A stretch of 64,000 bases of DNA from Sulfurimonas marina (GCF_014905095.1 NZ_CP041165.1:496001-560000); one strand, 5' to 3'; shown: positions 10,296 to 19,964, counted from the stretch's first letter. Numbers and translations are program-made. The notes: generated by a model from the sequence alone, not told the origin.

Positions 10296-10622
10296 ATGCA
10301 AAATGATGCGATGCTAATACAGTTAGGATATGCACCAAATCAAACACTGGTTCAACAGTTTGAAAAGATAAAAAATAATACAAAAGATTATGCAAAAATT
10401 GAAAAACACATTATGGATTTACACGATCATTTAAAAGTGAACAATGCCTATGTAGCCCTTTCAAATTCGAAAGATTATTTAAAGATTAAAATTGAATCAG
10501 ATTCGGAAGAATTGGTGCAAGAAGCGCATCAAAAAGTAAAGCACTTCAGCGATAAGTATAAAGTTAAACTTGAAAAAATCCCTCAAAAAGAAACGTACTA
10601 CATTTTAGGATTTCATCACTAA
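10296..10622 (+). CDS. Small conserved-looking protein, function unknown
   Basis: 108 residues, mostly charged and helical with no signal peptide, membrane segment or cysteine. I do not recognise the family. A GGGAG ribosome-binding site precedes the ATG. The next gene, a Gre factor, starts 4 bases after its stop, so the two are probably co-transcribed and might share a role in transcription or RNA metabolism. That link is context only. Confidence 0.75.
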   Translation: MQNDAMLIQLGYAPNQTLVQQFEKIKNNTKDYAKIEKHIMDLHDHLKVNNAYVALSNSKDYLKIKIESDSEELVQEAHQKVKHFSDKYKVKLEKIPQKETYYILGFHH

Positions 10623-10626
10623 AATT

Positions 10627-11151
10627 ATGACAGAACCTATGAGTTTAGAAGGGTACGACCTTCTGGTAGAAGAGTTTAAATTTTTACTAGAGGTTGAAAA
10701 ACCCAAAACTGCAGAAGAGAAAAGGGTGGCTGCTGCCCTTGGTGACAGAAGCGAAAACGCAGATTACCAAGCCGCTAAAGAGAAACTTCGTTTTATTGAT
10801 AAGAGACTTTTTTATCTAGATAAAATGATAAAATCCGCGAATGTGATAGACCCTTCGCTTCATCCCCATGTAAAAGTTTCATTTGGAAGTACCGTTACCA
10901 TTGTAAATTATGATACTGACGAAGAGGAAAAATATACATTGTGTGGTGTGCTTGAAAGTGAAATTGAAAACGGTTTGATCTCTATTCATTCTCCGCTTGC
11001 TCGTGCAATGCTCGGTAAAGAAGTAGGTGATGATTTTAAAGTAAAACTTCCAAACGGTATTAAAGAGTATGAGATTGAAGCGATAGAGTATATAAATATC
11101 TTTACACTCAAAAAGAATATTAGGACTAAAAAAGACTTTTCCTTCCATTAA
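10627..11151 (+). CDS. Transcript cleavage factor, GreA/GreB family
   Basis: 174 residues. The N-terminal coiled coil contains AALGDRSENADYQAAKEKLR, the acidic tip signature that reaches into the RNA polymerase secondary channel and activates cleavage of backtracked RNA. The C-terminal FKBP-like domain includes ISIHSPLARAMLGKEVGD. Its length and N-terminal form are nearer GreB than GreA, but naming needs a tree. Confidence 0.9.
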   Translation: MTEPMSLEGYDLLVEEFKFLLEVEKPKTAEEKRVAAALGDRSENADYQAAKEKLRFIDKRLFYLDKMIKSANVIDPSLHPHVKVSFGSTVTIVNYDTDEEEKYTLCGVLESEIENGLISIHSPLARAMLGKEVGDDFKVKLPNGIKEYEIEAIEYINIFTLKKNIRTKKDFSFH

Positions 11152-11214
11152 AATAAGATTTAGCAGAATTTCGATATAATCCGCATTTAAAAACTCAAAT
11201 TTTAGGAACTATCC

Positions 11215-13428
11215 GTGAGCCAACAATTACCTGATATAGATCAACAACTTGCAAATCACAAGTTAAGCCAAGATGACTACACACATATAAAAGAGATTTT
11301 AGGTCGTGAACCGAATCTTGTAGAGCTTGGTGTTTTCTCAGCAATGTGGTCTGAGCACTGTTCGTACAAATCTTCAAAAGTACACTTAAAAGGTTTCCCT
11401 ACTAAAGCACCATGGGTTATCCAAGGTCCAGGTGAAAATGCCGGAGTTATTGACATCGGTGACGGTTATGCTGCCGTATTTAAAATGGAATCACACAACC
11501 ACCCAAGTTTTATTGAACCGTATCAAGGTGCTGCAACTGGTGTTGGTGGTATTATGCGTGACGTATTTACAATGGGTGCTCGTCCTGTTGCAAATTTAAA
11601 TGCACTAAGATTTGGTAATGTGTTAAACGATGATGATATCTCTAAGCACCAAAGATATTTAGTACGCGGTGTAACTGAAGGTATCGGTGGATACGGTAAC
11701 TGTATGGGTGTACCGACTATCGGTGGTGAGACAAGTTTTGATGAATGTTATAATGGAAACATTTTAGTAAATGCATTTACATTAGGTCTTGCAAAATCTG
11801 ATGAGATCTTCTACGGTCGTGCAGAGGGTATTGGTAACCCTGTACTTTACGTTGGTGCAAAAACTGGTCGTGACGGTCTTGGTGGAGCTGTTATGAGTTC
11901 AGATTCTTTTACTGAAGAGTCAAAATCTCTTCGCCCGACTGTTCAGGTAGGTGACCCGTTTACTGAAAAACTTTTACTTGAAGCGTGTTTAGAGCTTTTC
12001 AAAACTGATCACGTTGTTGGTATCCAAGATATGGGTGCAGCTGGACTTACATCTTCATCTTTTGAGATGGCTGGACGTTCAGGTTCGGGGATGATTATGC
12101 ATCTGGACAAAGTTCCTGCTCGTGAAGAGGGGATGACTCCGTACGACTTTATGCTTTCAGAATCTCAAGAGCGTATGCTTCTTTGTGCTAAAAAAGGTTC
12201 AGAAGAGGAGATCATCAAGATTTTTGAAAAATGGGATCTTGATGCTGCAGTTATCGGTGAAGTAACTGCAACTGGAAACATGGAACTTTTCTGGCACGGT
12301 GATAAAGTTGCTGAGGTTCCAGTTGATCCGGTTTCTGAAGAGGCACCTGAGCTGAACCGTCCGATGAAAAGACCTGCTTACTTAGATGAGATCAAAGATA
12401 CTACTATTAATGACTTTGCAAAAGTGTCAAACCAAGAAGCGTTTGAAACACTTACAAAATCTATGGAAGTTGTAGATAAATCTTGGATCTATACTCAGTA
12501 CGATTCAATGGTACAAACAAATACGGTAAAAAAAGGTGGAGAGCTTGACGCTTCTGTAATCCGTGTAAAAGAGAATGGTCGCGCACTTGCAATGAGTGCT
12601 GACTGTAACGTTCGTTACTGTTTTATCGATCCTAAAGGGGGCGGGGCTGCTGCAGTAATCGAGTCTGGTAGAAACGTTGCAATGTCTGGTGCTCGTCCAC
12701 TTGCGATCACTGACTGTCTAAACTACGGTAACCCTGAAAATCCGGAAGTTATGTGGCAATTCGGTGAAGGTTGTCTAGGTATTAAAGAAGCGTGTGCTGA
12801 ACTTACTACTCCGGTTATCGGTGGAAACGTTTCACTATATAATGAAACAAACGGAGTTTCAGTATTCCCTACACCTTCGATCGCAACTGTTGGTGTAAAT
12901 GATGACCAAAACAATGTACTTCTTTCAAACTTCCAAAACGAAGGTGATATCCTTTACCTGGTTGGTGAGTCAAAAAGTGAGTTCGGTGGTTCATTATATA
13001 TGAAAGAGATTTGTGGAACTGTTGCTGGAACTCTTCCTGAGATCGACTACAAAAAAGAGCTTGCGCTTTGGGACTTAGTGATCGAAGCAAATAAAAAACA
13101 TCTACTAGAGTGTGCTAAAGATGCTTCAAGCGGTGGTGTAGCTATCGCTTTAGCTAAAATGGCGGCAACTTCAGGTCTTGGATGTGACGTAAATATGAGT
13201 GTAGAAGATGAGCGTGATATCTTTGCTGAGTCTTTTTCTCGTGCGATCGTATCTGTAAAACCAGAAAATGCAGCTGCTTTTGAAGCTGAACTAAACGGTC
13301 TTGCTTGTGAAAAAATCGGTACAGTTGGTGGCGATACAATCAGAATCAATGATGTTTCAATGAGCATGGAACTACTTAAAGATAACTACTTCAATACATT
13401 TAAAAGAGTAATTGAGAGAGATTTATAG
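11215..13428 (+). CDS. purL: Phosphoribosylformylglycinamidine synthase subunit II
   Basis: 737 residues, the small (separate-subunit) PurL type that works with PurQ and PurS in purine synthesis. Motifs seen include [37 protein letters not shown] and [16 protein letters not shown]. The start is GTG, preceded by AGGA; no in-frame ATG lies nearby. Its stop is followed by an AT-rich palindromic region before amt. Confidence 0.97.
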   Translation: MSQQLPDIDQQLANHKLSQDDYTHIKEILGREPNLVELGVFSAMWSEHCSYKSSKVHLKGFPTKAPWVIQGPGENAGVIDIGDGYAAVFKMESHNHPSFIEPYQGAATGVGGIMRDVFTMGARPVANLNALRFGNVLNDDDISKHQRYLVRGVTEGIGGYGNCMGVPTIGGETSFDECYNGNILVNAFTLGLAKSDEIFYGRAEGIGNPVLYVGAKTGRDGLGGAVMSSDSFTEESKSLRPTVQVGDPFTEKLLLEACLELFKTDHVVGIQDMGAAGLTSSSFEMAGRSGSGMIMHLDKVPAREEGMTPYDFMLSESQERMLLCAKKGSEEEIIKIFEKWDLDAAVIGEVTATGNMELFWHGDKVAEVPVDPVSEEAPELNRPMKRPAYLDEIKDTTINDFAKVSNQEAFETLTKSMEVVDKSWIYTQYDSMVQTNTVKKGGELDASVIRVKENGRALAMSADCNVRYCFIDPKGGGAAAVIESGRNVAMSGARPLAITDCLNYGNPENPEVMWQFGEGCLGIKEACAELTTPVIGGNVSLYNETNGVSVFPTPSIATVGVNDDQNNVLLSNFQNEGDILYLVGESKSEFGGSLYMKEICGTVAGTLPEIDYKKELALWDLVIEANKKHLLECAKDASSGGVAIALAKMAATSGLGCDVNMSVEDERDIFAESFSRAIVSVKPENAAAFEAELNGLACEKIGTVGGDTIRINDVSMSMELLKDNYFNTFKRVIERDL

Positions 13429-13462
13429 TCTCTCCATACTCCCTCTCTACACACTTCCCCTC

Positions 13463-13495
13463 AATTATTAATCACTTTTTGATTAATAATTAATC
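13463..13495. promoter_or_regulatory. AT-rich palindromes between purL and amt
   Basis: A perfect 11-base inverted repeat (AATTATTAATC, 7-base loop, GATTAATAATT; 13463-13491) overlaps a second palindrome GATTAAT-A-ATTAATC (13481-13495). It lies about 60 bases upstream of a TATAAT-like -10 box for amt near 13551. It could be an operator for ammonium-transport control or a weak terminator for purL. No U-tract follows it. Confidence 0.4.
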
Positions 13496-13584
13496 AAAAT
13501 AACTGCCTAAAAAATAATCAGTTTTTTGTCGTCAATCACTTTGAAAAGGTATATAATTTTTCTACATTATTTCGAAGGATTAAC

Positions 13585-14889
13585 ATGAAGAAATGGCTAG
13601 TAGCGATGTTGTTCGCATTACCGACTTTGGCGTTAGCGGAAGATGCGCCTACACTAGATACAGGTGATACAGCGTGGATGATGGTATCAGCTGCATTAGT
13701 ATTACTAATGACGCCGGCAGGGTTGGCGCTTTTTTATGCAGGTATGACAAGAAGTAAGAATGTGCTTAATACTTATGCAATGGTATTAGGAGCATTTGCA
13801 GTTGCTTTTATCGCATGGATAGCAGCAGGTTATTCAATGGCATTCGGTGACGGTGGAAGCCTTCAAACATTTATCGGTGGATTTGGTAACGCATTCTTAA
13901 GCGGTATTAACTGGAATGACTTAAGTGGTACATATCCAACTTATGTATTTGTTGTATTCCAAGGTACTTTTGCAGCTATTACTGTAGCTATTGCTTCTGG
14001 TTCAGTTATTGAGAGAATCAAGTTTTCAACATGGATCGTATTTGTTGCAATCTGGACAATTGTAGTATATGCTCCAATTACACACATGGTATGGGGTGGA
14101 GACGGTGCCTTATTATTTGATGCAGGTGCATTAGATTTCGCAGGTGGTACAGTTGTACACATGAATGGTGGTTTAGCTGGTTTAGTATTAGCTTACCTAG
14201 TAGGTAAACGTAACGGTTATCCAAAAATTGCAATGAAACCAATGTCAGTAATGTTAACAGCACTAGGTGCAGCATTATTATGGTTTGGTTGGTATGGATT
14301 CAACGGTGGTTCTGCATTCGGTGCTAACGAAATCGCTGGTCTTGCTTACTTAACAACTACATTAGCTACTGCATTTGCTGCAATGGTATGGGTAGGATTA
14401 GAGTGGATGGTATTCAAAAAACCAACACTATTAGGTGCTGCTTCAGGTGTTGTAGCAGGTTTAGTTGCAATTACTCCAGCTGCTGGATTCGTTGATGTAA
14501 CTGGTGCATTCATCGTAGGTGGTGTAGGTTCAGTTGTAGGTTTCTTCGGTGTAGCTGTACTTAAAAAGAAACTTGGTTATGATGATTCTTTAGATGCATT
14601 TGGTATCCACTTCTTAGCAGGTCTATGGGGTGCATTAGCAACAGGTTTATTAGCTCTAAACGACCAAGACTTACTATGGGATGGTCCACTAAAAGCTGCA
14701 GGTGACAGAATGGGTCAATTTATGGTTCAAGTTGAATCTGTAGTAGTAGTTGGTATCTTCACTTTAGTTGGTACTGTTATCGTTTACTATATCGCTTCTG
14801 CAATCACTGGTGGTGGTAGAGTTGATGATGAAACTGAACAACTTGGTCTTGATGAAGCTGTTCATGGCGAAAAAGTTCTTAACTTATAA
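13585..14889 (+). CDS. amt: Ammonium transporter
   Basis: 434 residues with a cleavable signal peptide (MKKWLVAMLFALPTLALA) and eleven hydrophobic helices. The Amt signatures are clear: DTAWMMVSAALVLLMTPAG, the pore histidine region GGTVVHMNGG and FGIHFLAGLWG. It moves ammonium across the inner membrane and is normally gated by GlnK. The glnK gene follows directly, which is the standard amt-glnK operon order. Confidence 0.97.
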   Translation: MKKWLVAMLFALPTLALAEDAPTLDTGDTAWMMVSAALVLLMTPAGLALFYAGMTRSKNVLNTYAMVLGAFAVAFIAWIAAGYSMAFGDGGSLQTFIGGFGNAFLSGINWNDLSGTYPTYVFVVFQGTFAAITVAIASGSVIERIKFSTWIVFVAIWTIVVYAPITHMVWGGDGALLFDAGALDFAGGTVVHMNGGLAGLVLAYLVGKRNGYPKIAMKPMSVMLTALGAALLWFGWYGFNGGSAFGANEIAGLAYLTTTLATAFAAMVWVGLEWMVFKKPTLLGAASGVVAGLVAITPAAGFVDVTGAFIVGGVGSVVGFFGVAVLKKKLGYDDSLDAFGIHFLAGLWGALATGLLALNDQDLLWDGPLKAAGDRMGQFMVQVESVVVVGIFTLVGTVIVYYIASAITGGGRVDDETEQLGLDEAVHGEKVLNL

Positions 14890-14897
14890 GAACTTTT
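14871..14897 (+). terminator. Hairpin at the amt/glnK junction
   Basis: A perfect 11-base inverted repeat AAAAGTTCTTA / TAAGAACTTTT spans the amt stop codon. The U-run is inside the stem, so it is likely an attenuator or mRNA-stability hairpin that sets the amt to glnK ratio. Confidence 0.45.
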
Positions 14898-14922
14898 CGA
14901 TATTGAAAAAGAGAGAATTGAG

Positions 14923-15264
14923 ATGAAAAAAATAGAAGCAATCATAAAACCTTTTAAACTTGAAGACCTAAAAGTTGCATTAGTTGAAGTTGGTATAAGT
15001 GGTTTAACAGTAGAAGAAGTACAAGGGTATGGAGAAGCGAAAAAACATTCTGAACTTTATAGAGGTTCAGAGTATCAAATAGATTTTGTGCCCCATATGA
15101 GATTAGAGATTATTGTTGCAGATAACGAGGTTACAAAAGTAACTGATGTAATAAAAGAGGTTAATCATACCGGCAAAGCGGGTGATGGGAAAATCTTTGT
15201 ATCTTCGATGGTTAATGTTATTAGAATTCGTACCGGTGAAACTGGAGAAAATGCTGTAGGATAA
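14923..15264 (+). CDS. glnK: PII nitrogen regulatory protein
   Basis: 113 residues. All PII landmarks are present: MKKIEAIIKPFKLEDLK, the T-loop with Tyr51 in ELYRGSEY (the uridylylation site in enterics), the B-loop GKAGDGKIFV and the C-terminal RIRTGE. It senses ATP/ADP and 2-oxoglutarate and gates Amt. It contrasts with the second PII at 19965, which lacks this tyrosine. Confidence 0.96.
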   Translation: MKKIEAIIKPFKLEDLKVALVEVGISGLTVEEVQGYGEAKKHSELYRGSEYQIDFVPHMRLEIIVADNEVTKVTDVIKEVNHTGKAGDGKIFVSSMVNVIRIRTGETGENAVG

Positions 15265-15282
15265 AACTACAGCATTAATTTT
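15250..15282 (+). terminator. Terminator after glnK
   Basis: A perfect 10-base stem (AATGCTGTAG / CTACAGCATT) with a 7-base loop spans the glnK stop codon and is followed by AATTTT. It fits an intrinsic terminator of the amt-glnK operon. Confidence 0.6.
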
Positions 15283-15351
15283 AGCTTAAATTTAATATCT
15301 ACACCTTTATTATTTACTAAATATTTACCCTTAAAATATTACAATTCTGGT

Positions 15352-15633
15352 ATGAAAATTAAATCGTTATTGGTAATCTTATTGTTATCATTGTTTAGTT
15401 TAGCTTTAGAAGCACAACTCTATACAGAGGGTATAGAACCTATTTCAGTGGAAAAAGAAGTGCAGCAAACTATCGATGTTCCAGAAGAGATCGAAGATGA
15501 TGATAGACTGTTTTTTACAGTTGAAGATATTGCAAAAAATGCTTATCCTCTTGTAAAAAAAATAGATTTTCATAACACTATATCTATGCAAGAGTTCTCG
15601 ACAGAGATTCATAGACCTCCTATAGTTTTATAA
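15352..15633 (+). CDS. Small secreted protein, function unknown
   Basis: 93 residues beginning with a signal peptide (MKIKSLLVILLLSLFSLALE). The mature part is short and acidic, with no cysteine and no motif I recognise. It follows the glnK terminator and appears to have its own transcript. Confidence 0.65.
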   Translation: MKIKSLLVILLLSLFSLALEAQLYTEGIEPISVEKEVQQTIDVPEEIEDDDRLFFTVEDIAKNAYPLVKKIDFHNTISMQEFSTEIHRPPIVL

Positions 15634-15728
15634 TATCTCCCTCCTTAAAATTCAAACAAATTTCAAAAACAAATAAAATATAGCATTGTCTATAGTAAAA
15701 AAATAAATTATAAACTTAGGATAAAAAT

Positions 15729-16163
15729 ATGAAAAAAATTCTTGTATCTACATTATTTACAGCTGGTATGTTATTTACTCAGGCACAGGCACAGAGTGTT
15801 CAAAAAGATTCGATCAAAGTAGAAAAAACGTTTAAAAACAGTTTTGATACACAGGTATTAAAAGATGCTTTTATGGATGCTGCCTCAAAAGAATCATGGC
15901 GTGTTACAGGTGATACTCCCCAAAAGCTAAGTTTGGAAAAAAACTTTTCACAGAAACGAAAATACTATAATCATGCGGTTAATCGCGGTCAACGTAGAAT
16001 TATTCACGAAACGGTAAACTTAAATGTAAGTTTGGCTGAAAGCGGATTCTCTATGAACTTAACTCTTAAAGATAAAGATTCAAAGATCGCAGAAGAAGCA
16101 CAGCAGTCTTTAGAAGACCTGCAAAGTAAAGTTTATACAAACTTAGTTAAGACTACATTGTAG
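15729..16163 (+). CDS. Secreted protein, function unknown
   Basis: 144 residues. A signal peptide (MKKILVSTLFTAGMLFTQAQA) is followed by a basic, probably beta-rich domain. No enzymatic motif is visible. An unremarkable periplasmic protein of unknown role; it converges on pfkA across a strong hairpin. Confidence 0.7.
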   Translation: MKKILVSTLFTAGMLFTQAQAQSVQKDSIKVEKTFKNSFDTQVLKDAFMDAASKESWRVTGDTPQKLSLEKNFSQKRKYYNHAVNRGQRRIIHETVNLNVSLAESGFSMNLTLKDKDSKIAEEAQQSLEDLQSKVYTNLVKTTL

Positions 16164-16165
16164 AT

Positions 16166-16191
16166 TATAGTGCTGCATTTGCAGCGCTATA
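16166..16191. terminator. Bidirectional hairpin between convergent genes
   Basis: An 11-base stem with one G-T wobble (TATAGTGCTGC / GCAGCGCTATA, 4-base loop) lies in the 44-base gap between two convergent genes. U-tracts are weak on both strands, but position and stem strength suggest a shared terminator. Confidence 0.55.
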
Positions 16192-16207
16192 GTTCATCCA
16201 ATACAGT

Positions 16208-17167
16208 TTAATCGATCAAATATTGTAAAAGTTCAGGATCCAAATCTTTTTTGATACCGGCGACTTCATCAATACTTTTGAGGTTAAATCCGTTTTTATC
16301 ATAACAGATAACAGATTCTTGCTCCCCCATTATAAGTGCATCGATTGCATAATTCACAAACTTGTACCCCATAAGTCGATCATAAGATGTTGGATTACCA
16401 CCTCTTTGTATATGTCCAAGAACAGTAACACGTGCTTCAATACCAACCTCTTTTTCAAACCACTCGGCAATTTCATTCGTATCTTGTTCAATCCCTTCAG
16501 AAACTATAGCCAAAAAGTAGCGTCTTCCATGATGAAGCTGTTTTTTGAATTCGTTTACATAAAGTTCTAAATTGTAAGGAACTTCGGGAATTAAACATAG
16601 TTCACTTCCGGAAGTTAAATGGGATACTAGCGCTAAATAACCGCAATCTCTTCCCATTGTCTCTATAACAAAAGCACGCTTGAAAGATGATGCAGTATCA
16701 CGAATAGAATCAAGTGCACTTCGTATCACATTTAAAGCAGTATCTACCCCTAAACAGTATTCTGTTCCGTTGATGTCGTTATCAATTGTAGATGGTATAC
16801 CGCAAAATTTTATACCGTGCTCTTTATAAAAGATATCCAATCCTCGAAATGAACCGTCACCACCTAGTACTACGAGCATATTTATATTGTGTTTATCGAG
16901 ATTCTTTTTCGCTATTTTTCTATATTTTTTCTCAAGAAAACGTTTACTTCTGGCACTCCCAATTTTTGTACCCCCTTTAGTGATGATACCTGCAACGTCC
17001 GCATAAGTTGCCTGCTCAATATTATTGTCGATTAAACCTTCATAACCGTCGTAAATAAAGTAGGGCGTTAATCCTTTTTGTATAGAGTACTCTACAAAGT
17101 GTTTTACCGCAGGATTCATTCCTGAAACATCACCGCCGGAACATAAAATAGCTATATTATTATCCAT
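16208..17167 (-). CDS. pfkA: 6-phosphofructokinase, ATP type
   Basis: 319 residues, the usual PfkA length. Landmarks are GGDVSGMNPAV, VVLGGDGSFRG, PSTIDNDINGTE and LGHIQRGGNPT. The Gly in GGDGS is the ATP-type residue; PPi-dependent enzymes have Asp there. The ATG at 17167 has a GAGGT site just upstream; an open frame continues to 17242 but adds unrelated residues and would cover the nifN promoter. Campylobacter jejuni lacks this enzyme, so its presence implies a complete upper glycolysis or glycogen use here. Confidence 0.95.
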   Translation of the reverse strand: MDNNIAILCSGGDVSGMNPAVKHFVEYSIQKGLTPYFIYDGYEGLIDNNIEQATYADVAGIITKGGTKIGSARSKRFLEKKYRKIAKKNLDKHNINMLVVLGGDGSFRGLDIFYKEHGIKFCGIPSTIDNDINGTEYCLGVDTALNVIRSALDSIRDTASSFKRAFVIETMGRDCGYLALVSHLTSGSELCLIPEVPYNLELYVNEFKKQLHHGRRYFLAIVSEGIEQDTNEIAEWFEKEVGIEARVTVLGHIQRGGNPTSYDRLMGYKFVNYAIDALIMGEQESVICYDKNGFNLKSIDEVAGIKKDLDPELLQYLID

Positions 17168-17235
17168 TACAACCTCTATGTGTATATCTAAAGGTATTTT
17201 ATCTAATTGTTGGGAATTCATCAAATTACCTCTAT

Positions 17236-17250
17236 GGAACATTATATGAA
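17236..17250 (+). promoter_or_regulatory. Sigma-54 promoter of nifN
   Basis: GGAACATTATATGAA has the GG-N10-G spacing of a -24/-12 promoter and the GGAAC form usual in Campylobacterota. It ends 25 bases before the nifN ATG and shares the consensus with seven other units in this window. Confidence 0.65.
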
Positions 17251-17275
17251 TATTTCAGGTGTAGAGGATGATATT

Positions 17276-18541
17276 ATGAGTAAACCATTACAAACAAACC
17301 CGATAAAATTATCACAACCTATGGGAGCATTATTATGTTTTTTAGGTATCAAAAATTGTATGCCTCTTATGCATGGTGCACAAGGATGTGCTTCATTTTC
17401 CAAAGTTTTTTTTACAAGACATTTTAGTGACCCTATTGCGATCCAAACCACAGCAGTGAATGATATTACAGCCGTAATTGACGGAGGGGAGTATTCAATC
17501 TCTGAAGCGATTAAAAATATTACGAAAAAAGTGACACCCGATTTAGTGGGACTCTTTACAACCGGGATGACTGAGACCAAAGGTGATGACATTAAAGGTG
17601 CAACCGTATTACTTAAAGATGAGCAGTTGATCTGTTATGTAAATACTCCCGATTTTGAAGGTGGACTTGAGAGCGGTTTTGCAAAGTCGATAGAGGCACT
17701 TGTAGAGCAGCTGGTAAAAGAGAAAGAGAGTGTAGATAGTAATAAAGCGGTTTTAATTCCCAACGTAAATCTGACACCCATTGAGGTTGAAAAGATTAAA
17801 GAAGAGATAGCAAAATTTGGTTTTGAAGTGTATGCCTTACCCGATTTGAGCGATTCTTTAGATGGACATCTGGGCTTAAAACAAGGGGCTCTGAGCAGCG
17901 GTGGAATCAGTGTTGAGGAGATAAAGTCTTTAGGTGATGCTAGTGTAGTTATCTCTATCGGTGCTTCTGTTGAAAAAGCGGGAAATTTACTCCAAAAGAA
18001 AAATGAAAAGATGAATCATTTACATTTTGATACTGTAAGCGGTTTGTTGGCAACTGATTCTTTTTATAAAGCACTGATGGAGTTTAAAACGATCTCTAAA
18101 CCGCATCCGAGTGTAGTTAGATGGAGAAAAAGACTTCAAGATGCACTTTTAGATACCCATTTTGCAATCGGCGGGACAAAAATGATCATAGCTCTTGAAG
18201 CTGATCAAGCTTTAAGTGTCGCTACGACTGTTTTAGAAGCGGGAGCAGATATTAAAACTATAGTTGTACCGACAAAAACAACACTTTTAGAGCATTTAGA
18301 TTGTGAAGTGATTGTGGGAGATTTTGAAGATGTAGAAGAGAAGCTTGAAGATGCAGATCTTTTAATTACGAATTTCCACGGTGAACGTATTGCCCATCAG
18401 CAGGGTAAAGCACTGCTGTTACGGGGTTATCCAAACTATGAGACAGTCGGAAACCAGCTGATAAACGATACTTTATATGAGGGGAGTTGTTATCTCCTTT
18501 TTAGTTTAGCAAACCTTATAAACACCTCTGAAGAGCACTAG
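17276..18541 (+). CDS. nifN: Nitrogenase cofactor scaffold protein NifN
   Basis: 421 residues. With NifE it forms the NifEN scaffold on which the NifB-derived cluster is matured by adding molybdenum and homocitrate. The N-terminus NPIKLSQPMGALLCFLGIKNCMPLMHGAQGC has the cysteine pattern of NifN and NifK, and the protein is shorter than NifK. The ATG at 17276 follows GAGGATG; the upstream extension of the frame is the promoter. Oddly, nifN stands alone here and nifE is 8 kb away on the other strand. Confidence 0.95.
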   Translation: MSKPLQTNPIKLSQPMGALLCFLGIKNCMPLMHGAQGCASFSKVFFTRHFSDPIAIQTTAVNDITAVIDGGEYSISEAIKNITKKVTPDLVGLFTTGMTETKGDDIKGATVLLKDEQLICYVNTPDFEGGLESGFAKSIEALVEQLVKEKESVDSNKAVLIPNVNLTPIEVEKIKEEIAKFGFEVYALPDLSDSLDGHLGLKQGALSSGGISVEEIKSLGDASVVISIGASVEKAGNLLQKKNEKMNHLHFDTVSGLLATDSFYKALMEFKTISKPHPSVVRWRKRLQDALLDTHFAIGGTKMIIALEADQALSVATTVLEAGADIKTIVVPTKTTLLEHLDCEVIVGDFEDVEEKLEDADLLITNFHGERIAHQQGKALLLRGYPNYETVGNQLINDTLYEGSCYLLFSLANLINTSEEH

Positions 18542-18553
18542 GAAATTCTCTAA

Positions 18554-18568
18554 GGAACACTTTCTGTA
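18554..18568 (+). promoter_or_regulatory. Sigma-54 promoter of the nifX operon
   Basis: GGAACACTTTCTGTA, GG-N10-GT spacing, preceded by CTAA. It lies 12 bases after the nifN stop and 39 bases before nifX, giving the nifX-rpoN genes their own start in addition to any read-through from nifN. Confidence 0.7.
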
Positions 18569-18607
18569 TATATCTAAGTATATATATACAAGAAATGGAG
18601 AGAAATC

Positions 18608-19006
18608 ATGGCTTCAACAATTACGGTGACATCAAATGTCGGTGGAGTAGGAACAATTAGAGTTGCTTTTGCAACAAATGACAACGAGAACATTGATGCA
18701 CACTTTGGAAGTGCTAAACAGTTTAATGTTTATGATATCTCAAGCGAGGGTTTTGATATATCTACGATTATCAAAATAGATAGCAAAGATACGGACAAAA
18801 CAGTAGCATTACTAGATAAATGTGACATCGTTTATTTTGTAAATATAGGTCCTACGGCTGCTGCAAAAATTATTAATTCCGGCGTTTTCCCAATTAAATA
18901 CAAAGAGATTGTTTCAATTGATGAGGAGCTTAAGAAAATTGTATCTATGTTAGGTACAAATCCCCCTCCATTTATTAAAAAAATAATAGAAAAAAAGGCT
19001 GCATAA
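18608..19006 (+). CDS. nifX: Cofactor carrier protein NifX
   Basis: 132 residues. After a short N-terminal tail, IRVAFATNDNENIDAHFGSAKQFNVYDI is the hallmark of the NifX/NafY/NifB-C fold, which binds the precursor and FeMo cofactor. The C-terminal end NPPPFIKKIIEKK is typical of NifX. Its stop overlaps the next ATG by one base, which indicates coupled translation with the NifX-associated gene. Confidence 0.92.
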   Translation: MASTITVTSNVGGVGTIRVAFATNDNENIDAHFGSAKQFNVYDISSEGFDISTIIKIDSKDTDKTVALLDKCDIVYFVNIGPTAAAKIINSGVFPIKYKEIVSIDEELKKIVSMLGTNPPPFIKKIIEKKAA

Positions 19007-19428
19007 TGGAAAATATTTTTATAGATACTTTAATAGGACAAGTAAGAGCGCTTGATCAGTTTGGAACATGGGCAAACCGTGAAGACGAAGAGATCCTCAA
19101 AGAGAAGTATGTAAAGAGCAAAGAGGAACTCAAAAATATTCCAGTAATTGCAGATATCGATGAGATGCAGATTCAAGATATCCGTTTGATCTATCAATCT
19201 GTAGCACTCGCTTTCGAAAAAGAGACAGGTGTTATGTGCTCTGTTGTTATGGAGATGAGTCATGAAGGTTTCGGTCGTGCAGTTGTAATTGCAGACAAGA
19301 TCGTAATCGTAAATAAGTTTTTTAAAGATGCTCACCGTTTCTCTTTTAGAACATACGAGAAGCTTGTTGAAGAGGGTGAGAAGATGGTTCAAGATGCAAT
19401 AAAAATTTATAACGAATATAAAAAGTAG
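19006..19428 (+). CDS. NifX-associated nitrogen fixation protein (DUF269)
   Basis: 140 residues. The core LDQFGTWANREDEEILKEKYVKSKEEL and GFGRAVVIADKIVIVNKFFKDAHRFSF match the NifX-associated (DUF269) family that regularly follows nifX in diazotrophs. The biochemical role is not settled. It lies between nifX and the flavodoxin in a tight operon. Confidence 0.92.
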   Translation: MENIFIDTLIGQVRALDQFGTWANREDEEILKEKYVKSKEELKNIPVIADIDEMQIQDIRLIYQSVALAFEKETGVMCSVVMEMSHEGFGRAVVIADKIVIVNKFFKDAHRFSFRTYEKLVEEGEKMVQDAIKIYNEYKK

Positions 19429-19438
19429 GAGGTAAAAA

Positions 19439-19963
19439 ATGGCTAAATATGGGATTTTTGTAGGTACTGCAGGTGGAACTAGTATGAAAGTAGCAGACGT
19501 ATTGGCAGAGGAGTTCGGTATTGATGAGGATGATATCATCAATATGGAAGAGGACTTTGATGATGTAGAGGAGCAACTTCTAGAATATGATGTGCTGTTT
19601 TTAGGAAGTTCAACATGGGGTCAGGGTGATCTTCACTTCTCTTGGGTAGACCCAATTTTAGAGATTGAAGATGATGGCATAGATTTTAGCGGTAAAACAG
19701 TTGCCTTCTTTGGTGCGGGTGATTGTAAAAAACACGGTGAGCACTTTTGTTCAGCCTTAGGAAAACTTCACCAAACATTTACAAATGCAGGAGCAAAAGC
19801 TATCGGTGCTATTGCTAAAGATGATTATAAGTATGAATTTTCTCTTGCAGAGATAGATGGAAAATTTTGTGGTCTGGGAATTGATGAGCACAATGAAAGT
19901 GAAAAAACTCCAGAAAGGATAGAGCAATGGGTTGGCTTATTAAAATCAGAACTAGGAGAATAA
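19439..19963 (+). CDS. nifF: Flavodoxin, likely nitrogenase electron donor
   Basis: 174 residues, a long-chain flavodoxin. The FMN phosphate loop is IFVGTAGGTSMKVAD, and the ring-binding loops are STWGQGDLH and GAGDCKKHGEHFC. Its place within the nif operon supports a role as an electron donor to NifH. The ribosome-binding site AGGAGG is strong. Confidence 0.92.
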   Translation: MAKYGIFVGTAGGTSMKVADVLAEEFGIDEDDIINMEEDFDDVEEQLLEYDVLFLGSSTWGQGDLHFSWVDPILEIEDDGIDFSGKTVAFFGAGDCKKHGEHFCSALGKLHQTFTNAGAKAIGAIAKDDYKYEFSLAEIDGKFCGLGIDEHNESEKTPERIEQWVGLLKSELGE

Positions 19964-19964
19964 A

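Noticed and set aside
11200-11220. GGAACTATCCGTGA at the purL start resembling a -24/-12 element
   Set aside because: It coincides with the purL ribosome-binding site and GTG start, and purL is not a nif gene.
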